In this document: positions 25,698-38,339 of the stretch, piece by piece | Position numbering within the stretch: position 1 is the first letter of the stretch | Layout of the letters: each line of letters begins with the position of its first letter | DNA from: Helicoverpa zea | Taxonomy: Eukaryota > Arthropoda > Insecta > Lepidoptera > Noctuidae | Assembly (NCBI RefSeq): GCF_022581195.2 | Contig: NC_061472.1 | Span: 4,650,001 to 4,714,000, forward strand | Length of the DNA stretch: 64,000 nt | Direction of reading: 5' to 3' | The notes under the pieces: generated by a model | What the model was told of the DNA's origin: nothing | Databases searched by the model: none | The model's input: the letters and a program-made list of their open reading frames with translations, nothing else | Position numbers and translations under genes: made by a program

Positions 25698-27057
25698 ATG
25701 CCTAACTTCAGCAACGAAGAGTATGCTGACATGTTGTTGGCATATGGCAGCGCTAATTGTAACGCTCGTGAAGCGCGTAGAATTTACCAGCAGCGTTATC
25801 CTAACCGGCGTATACCACACCACGAGACGTTTGCTACAACCTATCGACGTCTGAGGGAGACTGGAAACATAAATTTCCAAGAGCCTCGCGTTAATGTGAG
25901 GCAACATAATGTTGTAATTGATGAAAGCATTTTGCAAGCTTTTGATGAGGATCCAACGACAAGTATTCGAGTTGTAGCTGAAAGACTTCACTTGTCGGTT
26001 TGGAAAGTTTGGTCAGTTCTTCGGGAAAATGGAAAGCATGCGTATCACTACACTTCTGTTCAAGGTACGTTAAGTACTTTATTTATTTTATCAGGCGAAA
26101 TCGTAAAACTAAATTTTGAACCAGTTATCTTCGACCTTATTGTGCTGAAATTTTGCACCCAAAAAACTTGTATTTTAAAATGGTTTTAACCATACACTTA
26201 TTTTAAACGTTTACAAATATCCTTGTAGCTTTACTGGTTCGTTTTTCAAATAAATACCTAGTAACTTTTATTTTTTCTAATTTTATCTTTTAAATTTATG
26301 TTAGTTTTTGCCATTCAAAAAGTGAATTTTTACCAGTCTTTAATGGATTGTTCTAGGTCTCATAGATGATGATCACAGGAGACGGCTCGATTTTTGCCGA
26401 TTTATGATGCATACGGACGTAGATGATACAAATTTTTTAAAAAGAATTTTGTGGACTGATGAATCCAATTTTAATCACGAGGGAATTGTGAATCTCCACA
26501 ACCTTCACCATTGGGCGCAAAAAAGACAAAATCCCCGCAAGAAAAGACAAAGTTCCTTTCAAACTAAGTTTAGTGTAAACGTTTGGGCGGGGGTTATTGG
26601 AAGACACCTGATCGGTCCACATTTCTTACCAGAGCGCCTGACCGGAGAAAATTATTTGAATTTTTTACTCGAAGATTTACCTGAATTGGTATTACCAGTA
26701 TTAGATGGAGAACCAATTATTTTCCAAAATGATGGCTGTCCAGCACATTACCAGCGAGACGTGCGAGAACATTTGGACAACTGTTTTCCAAATTCATGGA
26801 TCGGAAGAGGCGGCCCAATTCCTTGGCCTGCACGTTCACCAGACCTGACGCCCTTGGATTTTTATGTCTGGGGCCGTGCAAAAGAAATTGTGTATGCGAC
26901 TGAAGTACCCACAAGAGAAATTTTAATCGAAAGAATAAATTGCGCCTTTGAAATTATGAAAGCAGAAATGCGACTGAGGACGACGACTGTAGAAATTAGA
27001 AAAAGATGCCGTGCATGCATTCGCAACAGAGGCAGTCATTTTGAACATAATTTATAA
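25698..27057 (+). CDS. Tc1/mariner-type transposase, two exons, DD41D
   Basis: Exons 25698-26064 and 26357-27057, intron 292 bp with GT-AG ends; 355 aa. The splice joins SVQ to GLIDDDHRRRLDFC, restoring the usual link between the DNA-binding and catalytic halves. N-terminal residues about 1-60 (FSNEEYADMLLAYGSANCNA, REARRIYQQRYPNRRIP) form a helix-turn-helix of the DUF4817 type, followed by a second HTH with SIRVVAERLHLSVWKVW. The catalytic triad is seen as D in LWTDESNF, D in QNDGCPAHY, and D in SPDLTPLDFYVWG; exactly 41 residues separate the last two aspartates. Spacing of 41 with a final Asp recalls the rosa-like DD41D lineage, but placement needs a tree. The frame is open throughout, so the enzyme may be active. 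Start chosen at the first ATG that gives the HTH domain. Confidence 0.9.
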
Positions 27058-27137
27058 CTTAAATTTAATTAAAACATTTTAAAACATTTTTGTGTTTTCA
27101 TTACCCTGGCACTGGTTAATGTGTACCTTTAGGTTTG

Positions 27138-27589
27138 TGACGACATTATTAATGATTTCACACCCATGTGGCATATCGTTGGAAAGGGTATTAAGTAGGC
27201 ATTTTTTTTTTATTAAATGAAGTTCATAAAAGCTTTTACTTTTTTTTATAATTAATTTTGAATTTGACATTTTTCATACGTTTTTTCATTTTTAAGACTT
27301 TGGAAGCTCAACAAGTATTTTTTTTCCATCTAGTGCTATGAATTTATGTTTTATTTGGAATAATAATACATCAGAGAACGCAATGAAAGTGATTTGGTGT
27401 AAATTCGACAACAGACTGAAAAGTTATAGCGTTTTAAAGGTGATAGTTCCGGTAATTTTTAAAAACAAACAAAAAAAATCGTATCTCGAATACAGTGACA
27501 TATAGGACATTGGGTCTATGAGTGAAAACTAGTACATGGCCTCACGAATCCCCCAAAAAATTGTGTCGGTCCATGCGCCAAACACCCTG
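27138..27589 (-). repeat. Right terminal inverted repeat of the transposon
   Basis: Inverted partner of 24924-25375. Small differences are visible, for example TTGTGTCGG here against the left arm's complement with extra A residues next to GACCGACA. Confidence 0.93.
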
Positions 27590-27591
27590 TA

Positions 27592-27770
27592 TAAGAGAGT
27601 ACATAAGACAGTACATAAGATAGTATATAAGAGAGTACATAAGACAGTACATAAGAGAGTATATAAGAGAGTACATAAGACAGTACATAAGATAGTACAT
27701 AAGAGAGTACCTACTTATGACAGTACAGAAGAGAGTAGGCACGTAAGAGAGGACATAAGAAGGAAGACTG
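27592..27770. repeat. Satellite remnant on the right of the transposon
   Basis: Continues the 12-bp repeat after the insertion (TAAGAGAGTACATAAGACAG) but with variant units ACAGTACATAAG and ATAGTACATAAG that are almost absent from the left array, then decays into unique sequence near 27770. It is the original right edge of the minisatellite. Confidence 0.9.
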
Positions 27771-27856
27771 AGTCTGAAGAGTGAAGAATCTGAGGCAATT
27801 AAATGTCTTAATGACTAATTAATTACAAAGGTCTCCATGAATTTTGAAATCCTTTT

Positions 27857-28255
27857 ATCTTCTTGAAGTCGTGGTGGCCTAGTGGGTAAAGGATCAACCT
27901 CTCAAGTATGAGGGCGCGGGTTCGATCCCAGGTCAGGCAGGTACCAATGCAACTTTTCTAAGTTTGTATGTACTTTCTAAGTATATCTTAGACACCAATG
28001 ACTGTGTTTCGGATGGCACGTTAAACTGGAGGTCCCGGCTGTCATTGAACATCCTTGACAGTTGTTACGGGTAGTCAGAAGCCAGTAAGTCTGACGCCAG
28101 TCTAACCAAGGGGTATCAAGTTGCCCGGGTAACTGGGTTGAGAAGGTCAGATAGGCAGTCGCTTCTTTTAAAGCACTGGTACTCAGCTGAATCCGGTTAG
28201 ACTGGAAGCCAACATGGTTGGGAAAAAGGCTCGGAGGATGATGATCTTCTTGAAG
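27857..28255 (+). mobile_element. Full-length tRNA-derived SINE with 12-bp target duplication
   Basis: Element 27869-28243. Head with A box TGGCCTAGTGG and B box GGTTCGATCCC, body as in 6092-6482, end GGCTCGGAGGATGATG. Perfect direct repeats ATCTTCTTGAAG at 27857-27868 and 28244-28255. It lies about 280 bp before the start codon of serpin B, thus in or next to that gene's promoter region. Confidence 0.9.
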
Positions 28256-28535
28256 AAAAAAGCTATCTTGATGGCATTGCGTTTAAAAATAACAAATGAA
28301 AACTGAAACCTGATTTAAAAATAAAACCGAATATAAATAAAACCTCCATTGCAGAACTTGTTTGGTATTCAAAACGAAAAGGTTGTATGTGTCAGCTCGT
28401 GACGTCACATTTCTTGTTTCTTGACTCAGTCTCACAGAACAGTCTGTTTATGTACTGACTTGTTTGTGGTCGTCGAGTCAAGCGACTACCGCCGTGTTAT
28501 ACGATTATGTGAAAATAGTTTTAAAAACCTCCAAA

Positions 28536-31500
28536 ATGCGTGGAATAATAGCTACTGGTAAGAAAATAATATTTTAATTCTAAATAACGTTTAACTTCTC
28601 TTGTTTTGTAATGTTTTATCGCAATTATTCGCAGTTGTTTGTGTTCAAAAATGAAATGGAATTAGGAAAGTTTTGTTTTTCAAATGTTTTGTATAGCTAA
28701 GTAACGTTGGTTAACATTGTTACATGATCTTTGACACTTTGATCATATTGTTCCAATTTGTCAGGCTGTGTATTGTGCTCAAATATAATAAATACATGCA
28801 TTAAAATTCCTACAAATGTGAATGTAGGTAATAACTTCGAAACGACCTCCATCGTTTTGCTTCAAAACCGGTAGTAATTTGTAAATTAATTTTGTCTGTC
28901 GTGCAGATAAAGTTTTAAAAATAGTTCGATATATTGTTGTAGATAATAATAAAAGCAAACATTCCTAGTATTTCAACAATGTAAAATGATTACAACGCGA
29001 ATAATGTTGCTAAGGTAAGACGCATGCGGTTATGAATTGGTCATCTTCAGACACCCTCCAAATGGGTTTTTCCAAAAACACACTTTCATACTAACCTTTT
29101 TCTGACCCAAAAAACAAACACAGAAACCCTAATCTAAAGTGCTTATTTATGCAAAAGAGTTTTTATGTTATTTAAGTTGTTATTAATTTGTGAAACAAGC
29201 TTGTTATATGCGCGTGATTCATGTAAAGTATGTAGAATATAAGGAATGTAGCGAAAACCTAGATAAAGACCAGCGATAGCGCTCAGTTGAAAGTCTGAAC
29301 GTTCAACGACTCAGTATTACTAAGATTATCGCACTAAGATATATGCTTGTTAGTAAGTAAATACCAAGCTATATGGCGTCTCCGACTTAACCAGAACAAG
29401 CAGGTAAACTATTTCTTTGATGGACGAGATTACTTAAATAAAGTCCTACCTAATTAGATAAATATTGAATAAAGACAAAATTTGAAAATTGATCTAAAAT
29501 GCTGCAATACTGATACGGCGGAAGTTTGATTTGAAACTCGCCGATAAGGAGTATTTTTACGAGCCCGTAGTATTGAATGTCCAGTTAGAAGTTACAATAG
29601 GTCAGTTCCGGTTAAAAACACGGAAAATACCGTATTGTTCCTGAAGATTGTTTATTAGAGTTTTCAATAGGATTATACTTAATTCAAAAATAATAGGATA
29701 AACCCATTATAGGAATACGACAACTTGTGAATAACATTACTGACGTAGGTATATAACCTACGTGAAGACATTCTTAATTCAAATTCTCATTTTCCTCATT
29801 TCAGTTTTAATCTTCGCTTCATTCCAAAGTCTGGACTGCTTGTCCCACGTGTCAAATTCGCGTCTAAACTTTTTTGACATCGACCTCTTTCGAGCTGTGA
29901 CCGACGGAAAGAGCGGGAACATCATGGTATCTCCAGCCAGCATCAAGTCTACATTAGCAATGATATTAGAAGGTGCAAGAGGTCCGACAGCTAGTCAAAT
30001 ACAAACTGCTTTGAGACTGGCTCCCGATAAACATGATTACAGGGAACAGTTGAGCGTTTTTATGAAGGATTTTGAGGTAAAAACTTTTGCTACCAGGTAT
30101 ATACGATACGATAATAATATCTATTAGGTACTCAAAACCAGTCGGCAAAAATGTTGTACTAGGTACTCAAAACTTTATGGATCACAACTTAATCAAGTCT
30201 TGATTGAGATTATTCTTTGCTGAAAGTATTTTGAAGACTTACTCTTGAAATGTAAAATGATAGATTATTAAATTATATTGGCATACAAAAATAAGCTTCC
30301 ATTTTACAAATTGCATGATGCATATAAAATAACATCAGCGCATTTAATGGAAAATCCCAAGGTCCAGGTACTATATAATTGAAAGCTGGGCTTGCTATGA
30401 CAGGCGACGCTATTGGACGAACCTAAAGCAACTTGTTGCTAGGTTTTCCCAGCCTGCATTCCGGTACAAGTATACTGACGTAAGGGCCTGATTCAATGGA
30501 TGTTGGGTCCATTTTGAAAGATTCTGAGACGCGTCTAACTTTTGCTTTAAAGATACATGATGCTACGTCCTCGTAATTGATAAATTGAATTGTTTTAAAT
30601 CACACAATAGTTATGAAAAAACACAAATTCTAAAAATAGGATTAAATGTAGGTTGTTTTTTTTTTTTAATTTGATTACTGTTTTCATCTTCATAGTAACC
30701 TTTATGTAGATTTGTTGGTAGCACTATAAAACAATACATTTTTCCAGCACATTTTGTTCTTACTTTATTCATTAAATAGACTAACGTAATTTTCCAGGTA
30801 AATACATCAAGTGTGACTGTCCAAAACGCAAACGCCATATTTATATCCAAGAAGCTTCAACTGAAGAAAGAGTATGAGATGGCGGTGAAACGCTCATACT
30901 TTGCAGAGGTGAACAAACTGGACTTCGGGAACCCTGCGACTGCGAAGAACTTTATCAACGGCTGGGTGAATAAGAAGACTAGGGGGTATATACCCGATAT
31001 TATTGATCAAGGTAGGTTGTAAAACTTGGCTATAATGTCGAGAATTAGAATTTTGTAAACGGCATAGCATTTTGGAATCCGGGGAATATTTTTTTCGGTG
31101 TAGGCCGATGTTGACTGCGAATAATTTAGCTATATCATTTTAAGCTGAAGGTGCTAATTATATAGATAATCCAAGCTGTTTTTACGAGTCCGTCCAATTT
31201 GATCATTTTGGGCACCTTTGGATTACCAAGTTAGTATGTAGAAGAATCCACATGTAGACAATAGATATCTGTAAAAATATATCGTTTTCCTCATAACCTT
31301 TTCTCGTTCCAGCACAAATCAGCCCAGTAACGGAACTCCTGGTAACAAACGCGCTATACTTCAAAGGCACCTGGCTACACGAGTTCGAGCCTAGCCGGAC
31401 TCCTACCGAGTGCTTCTACAAAAACGGCGTCTGTAAGCAAGTCGCCATGATGGATCTAGATACTGAACTCAATTACGCCTTCGTCGACACTTTGAGAGCG

Positions 31501-33440
31501 CACGCTTTGGAACTGCCTTACCAAGTAATTATTGCAACAAATATTATACTGTTTTTAACCGTGAATAATCTTACTGGGAACATGGTATTTTTCAACTAGA
31601 TCATCCTTAACATATGCCTAAATGGGTAGGGCAAAATTATGGTTCGTATTTACCTACTGAACACTGAATACTACAGAACTACTGAATATATACCTACTGA
31701 TATACCTACTGTAAAAGCACGATTTTATTATAAGAATTAATAGGGGTTTTTAAGAGAAGGTTTCGCGAAGGTATATTATTCATGCTAATGCAATACAAGA
31801 CAAGAATGTCTCAAATTCAATACCTCCAGTTTAACCGACACTGAGTGTCAGTATGACGAGTGACAGGGAAGAATGGACGCGGAAGACATATTGCGCCGAC
31901 CCCAAATAAAATTGCGAACAGGGTAGGAGGAAGAAGAAGAACCGATATTAATGCTTATTCCCCTCATAACAACGCTCATTACTCCAGGGCAACCGTTTCT
32001 CTATGTTCATCCTGGTGCCACAAGACCGGGACGCTGGCCAGGCTCTCATCCGCGACCTGCCGTACATCGGGCTGGCCGGCATCATGGCGCTGATGGAGAA
32101 GACTGATGTGCTCCTCACCATGCCCAAGTTTACCGTGGAGTATGATGAGGATATGGTAGCAGCTTTGCAAAATGTGAGTATTGCTAACTTGCATCTGTTT
32201 CCTGGGATTGTTAACGGACATTTACACATGAAACCTTGGTCCAATCAAATTAAAAAAAAAAAAACGTACCTAACGCAAAGTTTAAGTAGTGACCTTTATG
32301 GGTAGTATCTTCTCAGGATCATGACTTTAAACCTCAACAATCATACGCCTTAATATTGCCTTTAACTCACTTAACTTTAGAACAAATAAATAGGATAGTT
32401 TTTGACCGATTTTGGATTGAACACACCTAGATCGACGAGATGCAAAGACCTAGTGGATCTAATAACCAATTAACTCTTCAAATTCCAGATGCGCATCACA
32501 ACTCTATTCACTCCTTCAGCAAACCTGTCGGGCATTTTCGAAGGGACCCCGGCTTACTTGAACAGTATCTTCCACAAAGTCTACATGTCGGTCGACGAGA
32601 CAGGAACCATAGCTGCAGCGTCCACAGCTGGCATGGTGGTGCCTCTGATCTTCAGTCAAGTCCAACTGAGAGTGGACCGACCCTTCGTATTCTTTATTTA
32701 TGATAACGACAACGGAGTGGTCCTCTTTGAAGGAATGATTGAAGACCCCACTGAGGTTGTTGATATGGGTGATATGTTCAATAGACATGGTAATTATATC
32801 TATGAATTTTAAGTATGAAAAAATCTATGTTCTTATTTTCATGTTTGCTTAAACCTCCTTAGTTAATTAATGGTTTTTGCATACTATTTTCTAACGGTGA
32901 TTTTCTATAACCTTTCAGTTCCTTGTTTTGTGAATAGAGAATTTTAACATTAGCTCCATATAAAGTATCTTACATTTTAATCTCTAATCGCAAAACCAAG
33001 GATTAGATACCTAGGTATCAGAAAACCGCAGTTAGTCTATTTCTAAAAAAGTTGTTTGTTTACGAATTGTTTTTCGTGTTGTCTCAGTAAAAATTATATC
33101 TACGATGCTTTACTTCTTTGTTTAACCTCGTATATTTGTTGCAGGTTCCACTGTAGTTCCAGAAGCGCCACCCCAAGCGGTCCGAACTCAGTCATCGCAG
33201 AAATTTAACGATACCACCTTAATAATGACTCCATCGATACCTATTCCTCCGATCTATCCTAGCCTCAGCCAGTATTTGGATCGTCAGCCGTCGACAAACA
33301 AACCAAGTAGCGAAATGAGCACAGATTACCCTTACACTCAACAAACGAACGAAGACCCAACCCCAGACACACAAACGAACACTCCAACTACGAAGACTGA
33401 AAGGTACTGGTATCAAAGATTTACTGAGTTTTTAGGATAA
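28536..33440 (+). CDS. Serpin B: secreted inhibitory-type serpin with Pro/Thr-rich C-terminal tail
   Basis: Exons 28536-28557, 29805-30076, 30798-31011, 31313-31524, 31988-32173, 32489-32789, 33145-33440; 493 aa. Exons 1-2 give a signal peptide (MRGIIATVLIFASFQSLDC). Serpin marks: IMVSPASIKSTLAMILEGARG near residue 45, helix F motif INGWVNKKTRGYIPDII, VTNALYFKGTW, RPFVFFIYD. The hinge E332-T-G-T-I-A-A-A-S-T (P17-P8) is close to the inhibitory consensus; counting gives P1-P1' Leu348-Ile349 in VVPL-IF, suggesting a chymotrypsin- or elastase-like target (inference; the loop is one residue longer than antitrypsin). Unlike genes A and C there is no intron in the loop. After the normal end (FEGMIEDPTEVVD) exon 7 adds about 97 residues rich in Pro, Thr, Ser and Gln. 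Reading into intron 6 would instead stop after 7 more codons (TAA ending 32812), a possible short isoform. Which named moth serpin this is I cannot say. Confidence 0.88.
31837..31933 (+). repeat. Dispersed repeat fragment, copy 1
   Basis: Contains ACTGAGTGTCAGTATGACGA and ATATTGCGCCGACCCCAAAT. The inverse complement of the same sequence occurs at 47696-47796. It sits in intron 4 of serpin B, 55 bp before exon 5. Class unknown; too short to show ends. Confidence 0.7.
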
Positions 33441-33472
33441 AAAATAATGATAGTCATTTTACGACAGATTTC

Positions 33473-33478
33473 AATAAA
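33473..33478 (+). promoter_or_regulatory. Poly(A) signal of serpin B
   Basis: AATAAA 33 bp after the stop codon of the Pro/Thr-rich tail exon, followed by T-rich sequence. Its closeness to the stop supports that exon as the true terminal exon. Confidence 0.75.
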
Positions 33479-35264
33479 TTATCTATCTTTTACTTGCTTG
33501 CTGCAGATATGAATTGGACATAAGTCACATCTTTAGTAGGTAAGCAAACCCATAGACAGATAAGTTATTGAAATATAGACTAGTGTAGGATCAAATCGTT
33601 TAAATAATTTAATTTCAGAATGCAAGGTAAAATAGATTAAGAGAATTTCGGAAATAATTGTTATCATTGAACAGATTGCTCATGAAATGGTATAGAACAA
33701 ATATTGTTATTTCGTAATGTGAATTATATGTATGACATTGTGACTTGTGTTTAATTTATCCGGTGTTGCAACCCACCATATTGTGTTATTATTACAGATG
33801 TTATGAATAGTTATGAAAACTATGACTACATTATTGTTAATGTGGATATACAACATACAACATGCATTGTAAGTATAGACAGATATTACTTGTATTGTAA
33901 GTATAAACAGACTTTTTTATGACGAGAAATAATTCACCAGGAATTTATTTCAGAACTAGCTTAATCTCACGTTTTTGGTATAGCCTTATGTTATTCGATA
34001 TATGAGATGATGATGATGATGATGCCATACAAGTACTACTAAGGTAATCAAGATCCATCCAGTAGTTTTAGCGTGACCGATTAGCAAAAAAATATCCGTA
34101 TTTATAATATTAGCATCAAAAGGAATGTAAATTATATGTAGTCATATGCCGGGATCCCATCTATCCTTTTGGGATTTAAATTCCCTAATTGTATACAAAC
34201 ATAATCACTTTCGTATATTCTCATTATAAGCTGCGAATGAACGTTGAAATATTAAGTGTAGCTTTGTTAGTTATTACTTACAAAGAAAACAGTTCTAGCC
34301 GGCACACCTTAGAAAATCAACCGGAGTGAGTTTAATTGGATTTCCGCCTTCATCAATAAAAAATTACTAGATACTTAAAGAATGTTGTGTCTACAATATT
34401 TCAAGACTTTCACTGGCGAGGATGGAAAAATTATTAACTTTGTACTATAAAAATACTTAATAATTTCCAGTTCTAGACTTCATTAGTATTCATGTTTCAA
34501 CATAACCTGATGGAAGCAGATCTATAAATCATGTAAGAAATCAAGTTAGATTCTAATGTAAATTGCTAGAGAAAGCTTTGAAGTTAACAAATATTATGTT
34601 TATTAAAAAAGCGCTATCTATCTTTTTTTTAATTAAGGCAATCAATAAATAAAAGACCACAATAAAAAAAATTAAAGACGCAATAGGTCTATTTCTTCGG
34701 GAGTCGTGTGCTTACATACGTCCCTACATTTTAGTAGTATCACTAGTACCACAGATTACTATAATAGTTACTACGTAATAGTACTATCAGATATCAATTC
34801 ACAATATTTTTGAAGCACCTAATGTGATTATTTTTGACTAATTAGGTGTGATCAATATAAAATTAGCAAAGAATATAACCATTAAGTTGTATATAAAAAT
34901 GTTCGCAAAGCTATAAGTAATAATGACATCACTAAGGAATCCGATACACTAGCCTTTGGGGTCATTATTAAATTAGTGCTTGCAAAAACAGGCTTCTGTT
35001 TAGAAGTGGAATTTTAGCACAAACGTTGAAACTTCAAGTATTCTTATTACTATGCTTAAAGCCAGCGACCGATATTTTGGATGTGCAAAAAATACAAGAC
35101 CTCAATTTGCGGGTCATGAAATACACTACTTATAAAAACTTGACACGACACACTAAATTTTTTGGAAAGTTTTTGAGAAAAGGCTAGGCGAAGCTTTGTA
35201 GATAAATAGCTAGCATAGCTAGAGGATTTTGAAATCCCAATAATAGCGAGCCTGCGATGCTTTA

Positions 35265-35420
35265 CAGCATCATCAGCCCGTTATCGTCCTACTGCTGAGC
35301 ACGGGTCTCCTCTCATGTAAGTACAGGATTGACAAGGATTGAGCGCTAATCATCAAGCCCGCGTATATAACCAAGCATGATTGGATGAAGTTTCGTTTGA
35401 ATGTCTCGTGAAGATTGCAT
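35265..35420. repeat. Fragment of a common lepidopteran dispersed repeat
   Basis: The stretch ATCATCAGCCCGTTATCGTC and ACTGCTGAGCACGGGTCTCC is of a type I recall as widely dispersed in moth genomes, usually as a LINE or SINE tail. Ends are not clear here and no target duplication was seen. Confidence 0.5.
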
Positions 35421-36667
35421 ACAGGTATGTAGTAATACATATATACCTACCTAGCTATTTTTCGTAACTATCTTGCCTGATTCTGAGAAGGGCACAAAAG
35501 TCTTAAAGCTTAACTACAGGTAGTCAGTAGTGGGACGACTAGTTTTATTTTCCCCAAAGAACGAAAATAAACAGTTAAATAATTCCAAAGTGAACTTTGA
35601 ACCTTAAAGGTGAATTGTAGAACGAACTTGTCCGTTGTAAGTTGAAAGTCGTGCATTCTGTAATCAGCTAGATTGTTGATAGTGGCTCAGTCAAGACATA
35701 ATTCGTTCAAGTACCGTTCTGTACTGAATTACGAGCTAAAATGACGCGAAATTAACGTACGAGAAATGAGAAATTAAGTGAAGGTTAGGACCCCTTTTGT
35801 GTTATTAGAAAAAGCACAGTGCTTCGCCAACGTTTAGATACCAGTAGGCAAGTATGTACCAGAAGCGAGAAGGTCAAGTTAACTAGCGTAGAGTTAATTC
35901 ACTATTAGCCAGCCACTATTCGAAATTCAAATAACAAATATTTCACTAATAGCAGCTCCTAGATAGATTGATGATATAGAAAAAGTAAGAATAAAAACAA
36001 ATGCACGTCGATACAATAATTTTGAGCTCACTGTAAAGTGGGACAGCATTGTCAAATATTTAACAATCAATTCGCGTTGCAAATTCAATAATTTATGCGA
36101 GGACATGCAAGAAGATAAATCAGCATGTGATAGCATGCAATATTTTATTCCAACACTGCATGGAGAATCGAAACATTGGTTACTGGTTAAACTTTCCGCG
36201 AATGTCCTCGATTCACTGTCACGGCCCAAATCTTTGCAGATGTGTGTTTGTTTTATTTATTCAAATAAAAAATTAAGACTCTAGTTCGACTTGATTGAAG
36301 ATCCTAATTATCCTTGGTGTAGGTGTCGAAATCAAGGCTTCTAATGAAAAATATATATTAAATACAAACCGGGCCACAAAGGGTCTCTGAAATGAGGACA
36401 ATTTTCATGGTCTTCTTTCCATAAGTCCCAACTGAATATCTGGGTCATTATTTAAGCAGATGTTAAGTATATCACCTTGATTACACCATTCTATGCTCGC
36501 ACACTTGTTTGTTCATGTTTACCAGAAAACAATGGAAACTTTCTTTTTCAGAACAATAATAAGTAGAACTAAGCATATGATTAATGCTCACAAAAAAAAC
36601 TGGACAATACTTTTAAAATTTTACTTTTCGAAATTCATTTAGAAGTAGGTTATATTGCGGTAATGTC

Positions 36668-36868
36668 GATCTTGAGGTTTATGTCCCTCCGGTAGTGTCC
36701 GATTGTCGTTCGATCGGGTTATGACAGTGAAGGAATAGGGAGTGCACCTATATCTGCGCAAATGCTCGTGCACTATATGTAATATGTCCTGTGCGGCTAG
36801 CTATGATCTCCTTATACATCGGCCACGGCGCCTGTTCTCATATAAATACCCCATTATTATTGTATTGC
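36668..36868 (+). mobile_element. 5'-truncated SINE fragment (second family)
   Basis: Matches the 3' two-thirds of the SINE at 57835-58185: ATCGGGTTATGA, AGTGAAGGAATAGGGAGTGC, TCTGCGCAAATGCTCGTGC and GATCTCCTTA occur in the same order. The tRNA-like head is missing and there are scattered substitutions. Confidence 0.8.
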
Positions 36869-38339
36869 GGTATACATATATTTATATTATCTAATACATT
36901 GTTGATCATTATATTGAATAATATGATGAAATCATATTATGTTTATAGTTTTATTCTTCTTTGAATTGCACACCGTTATTTATTTACTCATTATCCTAGT
37001 AGTCTTTATCTGATGTCATCTTACAGGTAACACAGCCATAGTCCTTTTCATATCCATCAATCGTTTATTGTATCGTTTTAATCTTCTATAGCTGTGACCA
37101 AATAACATTACTACTCTGTTCCGCATACGGAAAGCGTCAAATGGCGATGAATTTCAGAGCGTCTAAATTATTTAACGCTAGTGTTTTGTTCGTATACTTA
37201 CATATTTTGACTAGGTTCTTATCGCAAAGTCACTCGTAGACAGATTCTTTGACGAGAGCTGTAAACCTATCCACGCTAAAATTTAAATTGAATGATAGAT
37301 TTCTTTGCAATTCTTACACGTGAATTTCATATATCACCTTCATTTCGATAACACAAGGAAAGTGGAGTTCCTGATCACTAGATTACGGTTGCACATGCAA
37401 TCGCCCAATCGTATGTAATGCACGCTTGTTTAAAATAATTGTTAAACAGACAACAGTAACTTCCTAGTATTATTAGTAGATAGTATTATGTCTTCCGCAG
37501 GAAGAAGTGACGAGACTAGACTGGTATTATGAAATGAATTATTAATATTATGGGTATGTCTGCTTGACTGTCTCTCTTACTATTGCTAGGTGACTTGACT
37601 TATCAAAATTAGCACCTGCATATATCAATCAAAACAGAAAATTACTGAAAGTTATTGCCTGAAGAAATTCATAGATTAATCTGAATTTGTTTGCTTTAAC
37701 GCGCTGGAACTGTTCGAAGAGACGGATTTGTAAAAACCTTTCAGTACGACAGTAAGACATTGAGTTATAATGGTACATTATAATTCAATTATTTCATTAT
37801 TAAGGCTACTTTTTAAGTAACTTGCTTTTACAACAAAATTGATCTAGGTATCTGAAATAGCAAATTCGAGAAGCAATAGCAGAGGAAGCAATTTAGCAGT
37901 AAGTTCATTTTTTTCTTACAGTAGATAGATAAATCAAATTACCGAACATAGTGCTACTATGTTGTTGATTGCTATTTTGCTAGACACTGAATCTGCAGAC
38001 AGGAATTAAAATAAGCGTTACAAGTAATTAGACATTAATTAAATTCAGTAATTACTAATCCCGACACAGGGTGAACACGCGCGGAATCCTAATATTAGTA
38101 GCTTCGTCTCCTATTTCGTACGGAGAGGAAATCTCGCATTTGTTTAGGTAAGTACTTTAAATTACTAAAAAATATTAAGAAAAATCTTGCCATCTCTAGC
38201 TTATAAAATTATAGGTCTTTAAATGAATGAAAAATATAAATAAATGTGAAAGTTCTACGCAAAATAAAAGGGCTTAAGTATATAGTGTCTTTCGAAAATT
38301 AGTTGAATAAATCGTGCTTTTTACACGCTTTTTATTAGC

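Larger units (their letters stand above)
24922..27591 (+). mobile_element. Tc1/mariner-superfamily DNA transposon with 452-bp inverted repeats
   Basis: Element body 24924-27589 begins CAGGGTGTTTGGCGCATGG and ends with its complement, flanked by TA at 24922-24923 and 27590-27591. The terminal inverted repeats are 24924-25375 and 27138-27589, 452 bp each with only a few mismatches. Removing the element and one TA leaves GAGAGTATATAAGAGAG, a normal satellite sequence, so this is a precise TA insertion into the minisatellite. Inside is a single transposase gene. The long, nearly identical repeats and intact reading frame point to a recent insertion. Confidence 0.95.

Noticed and set aside
27869..27940. 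Genuine tRNA gene
   Set aside because: Same reasoning: tRNA-like head of a SINE with 12-bp target duplication.
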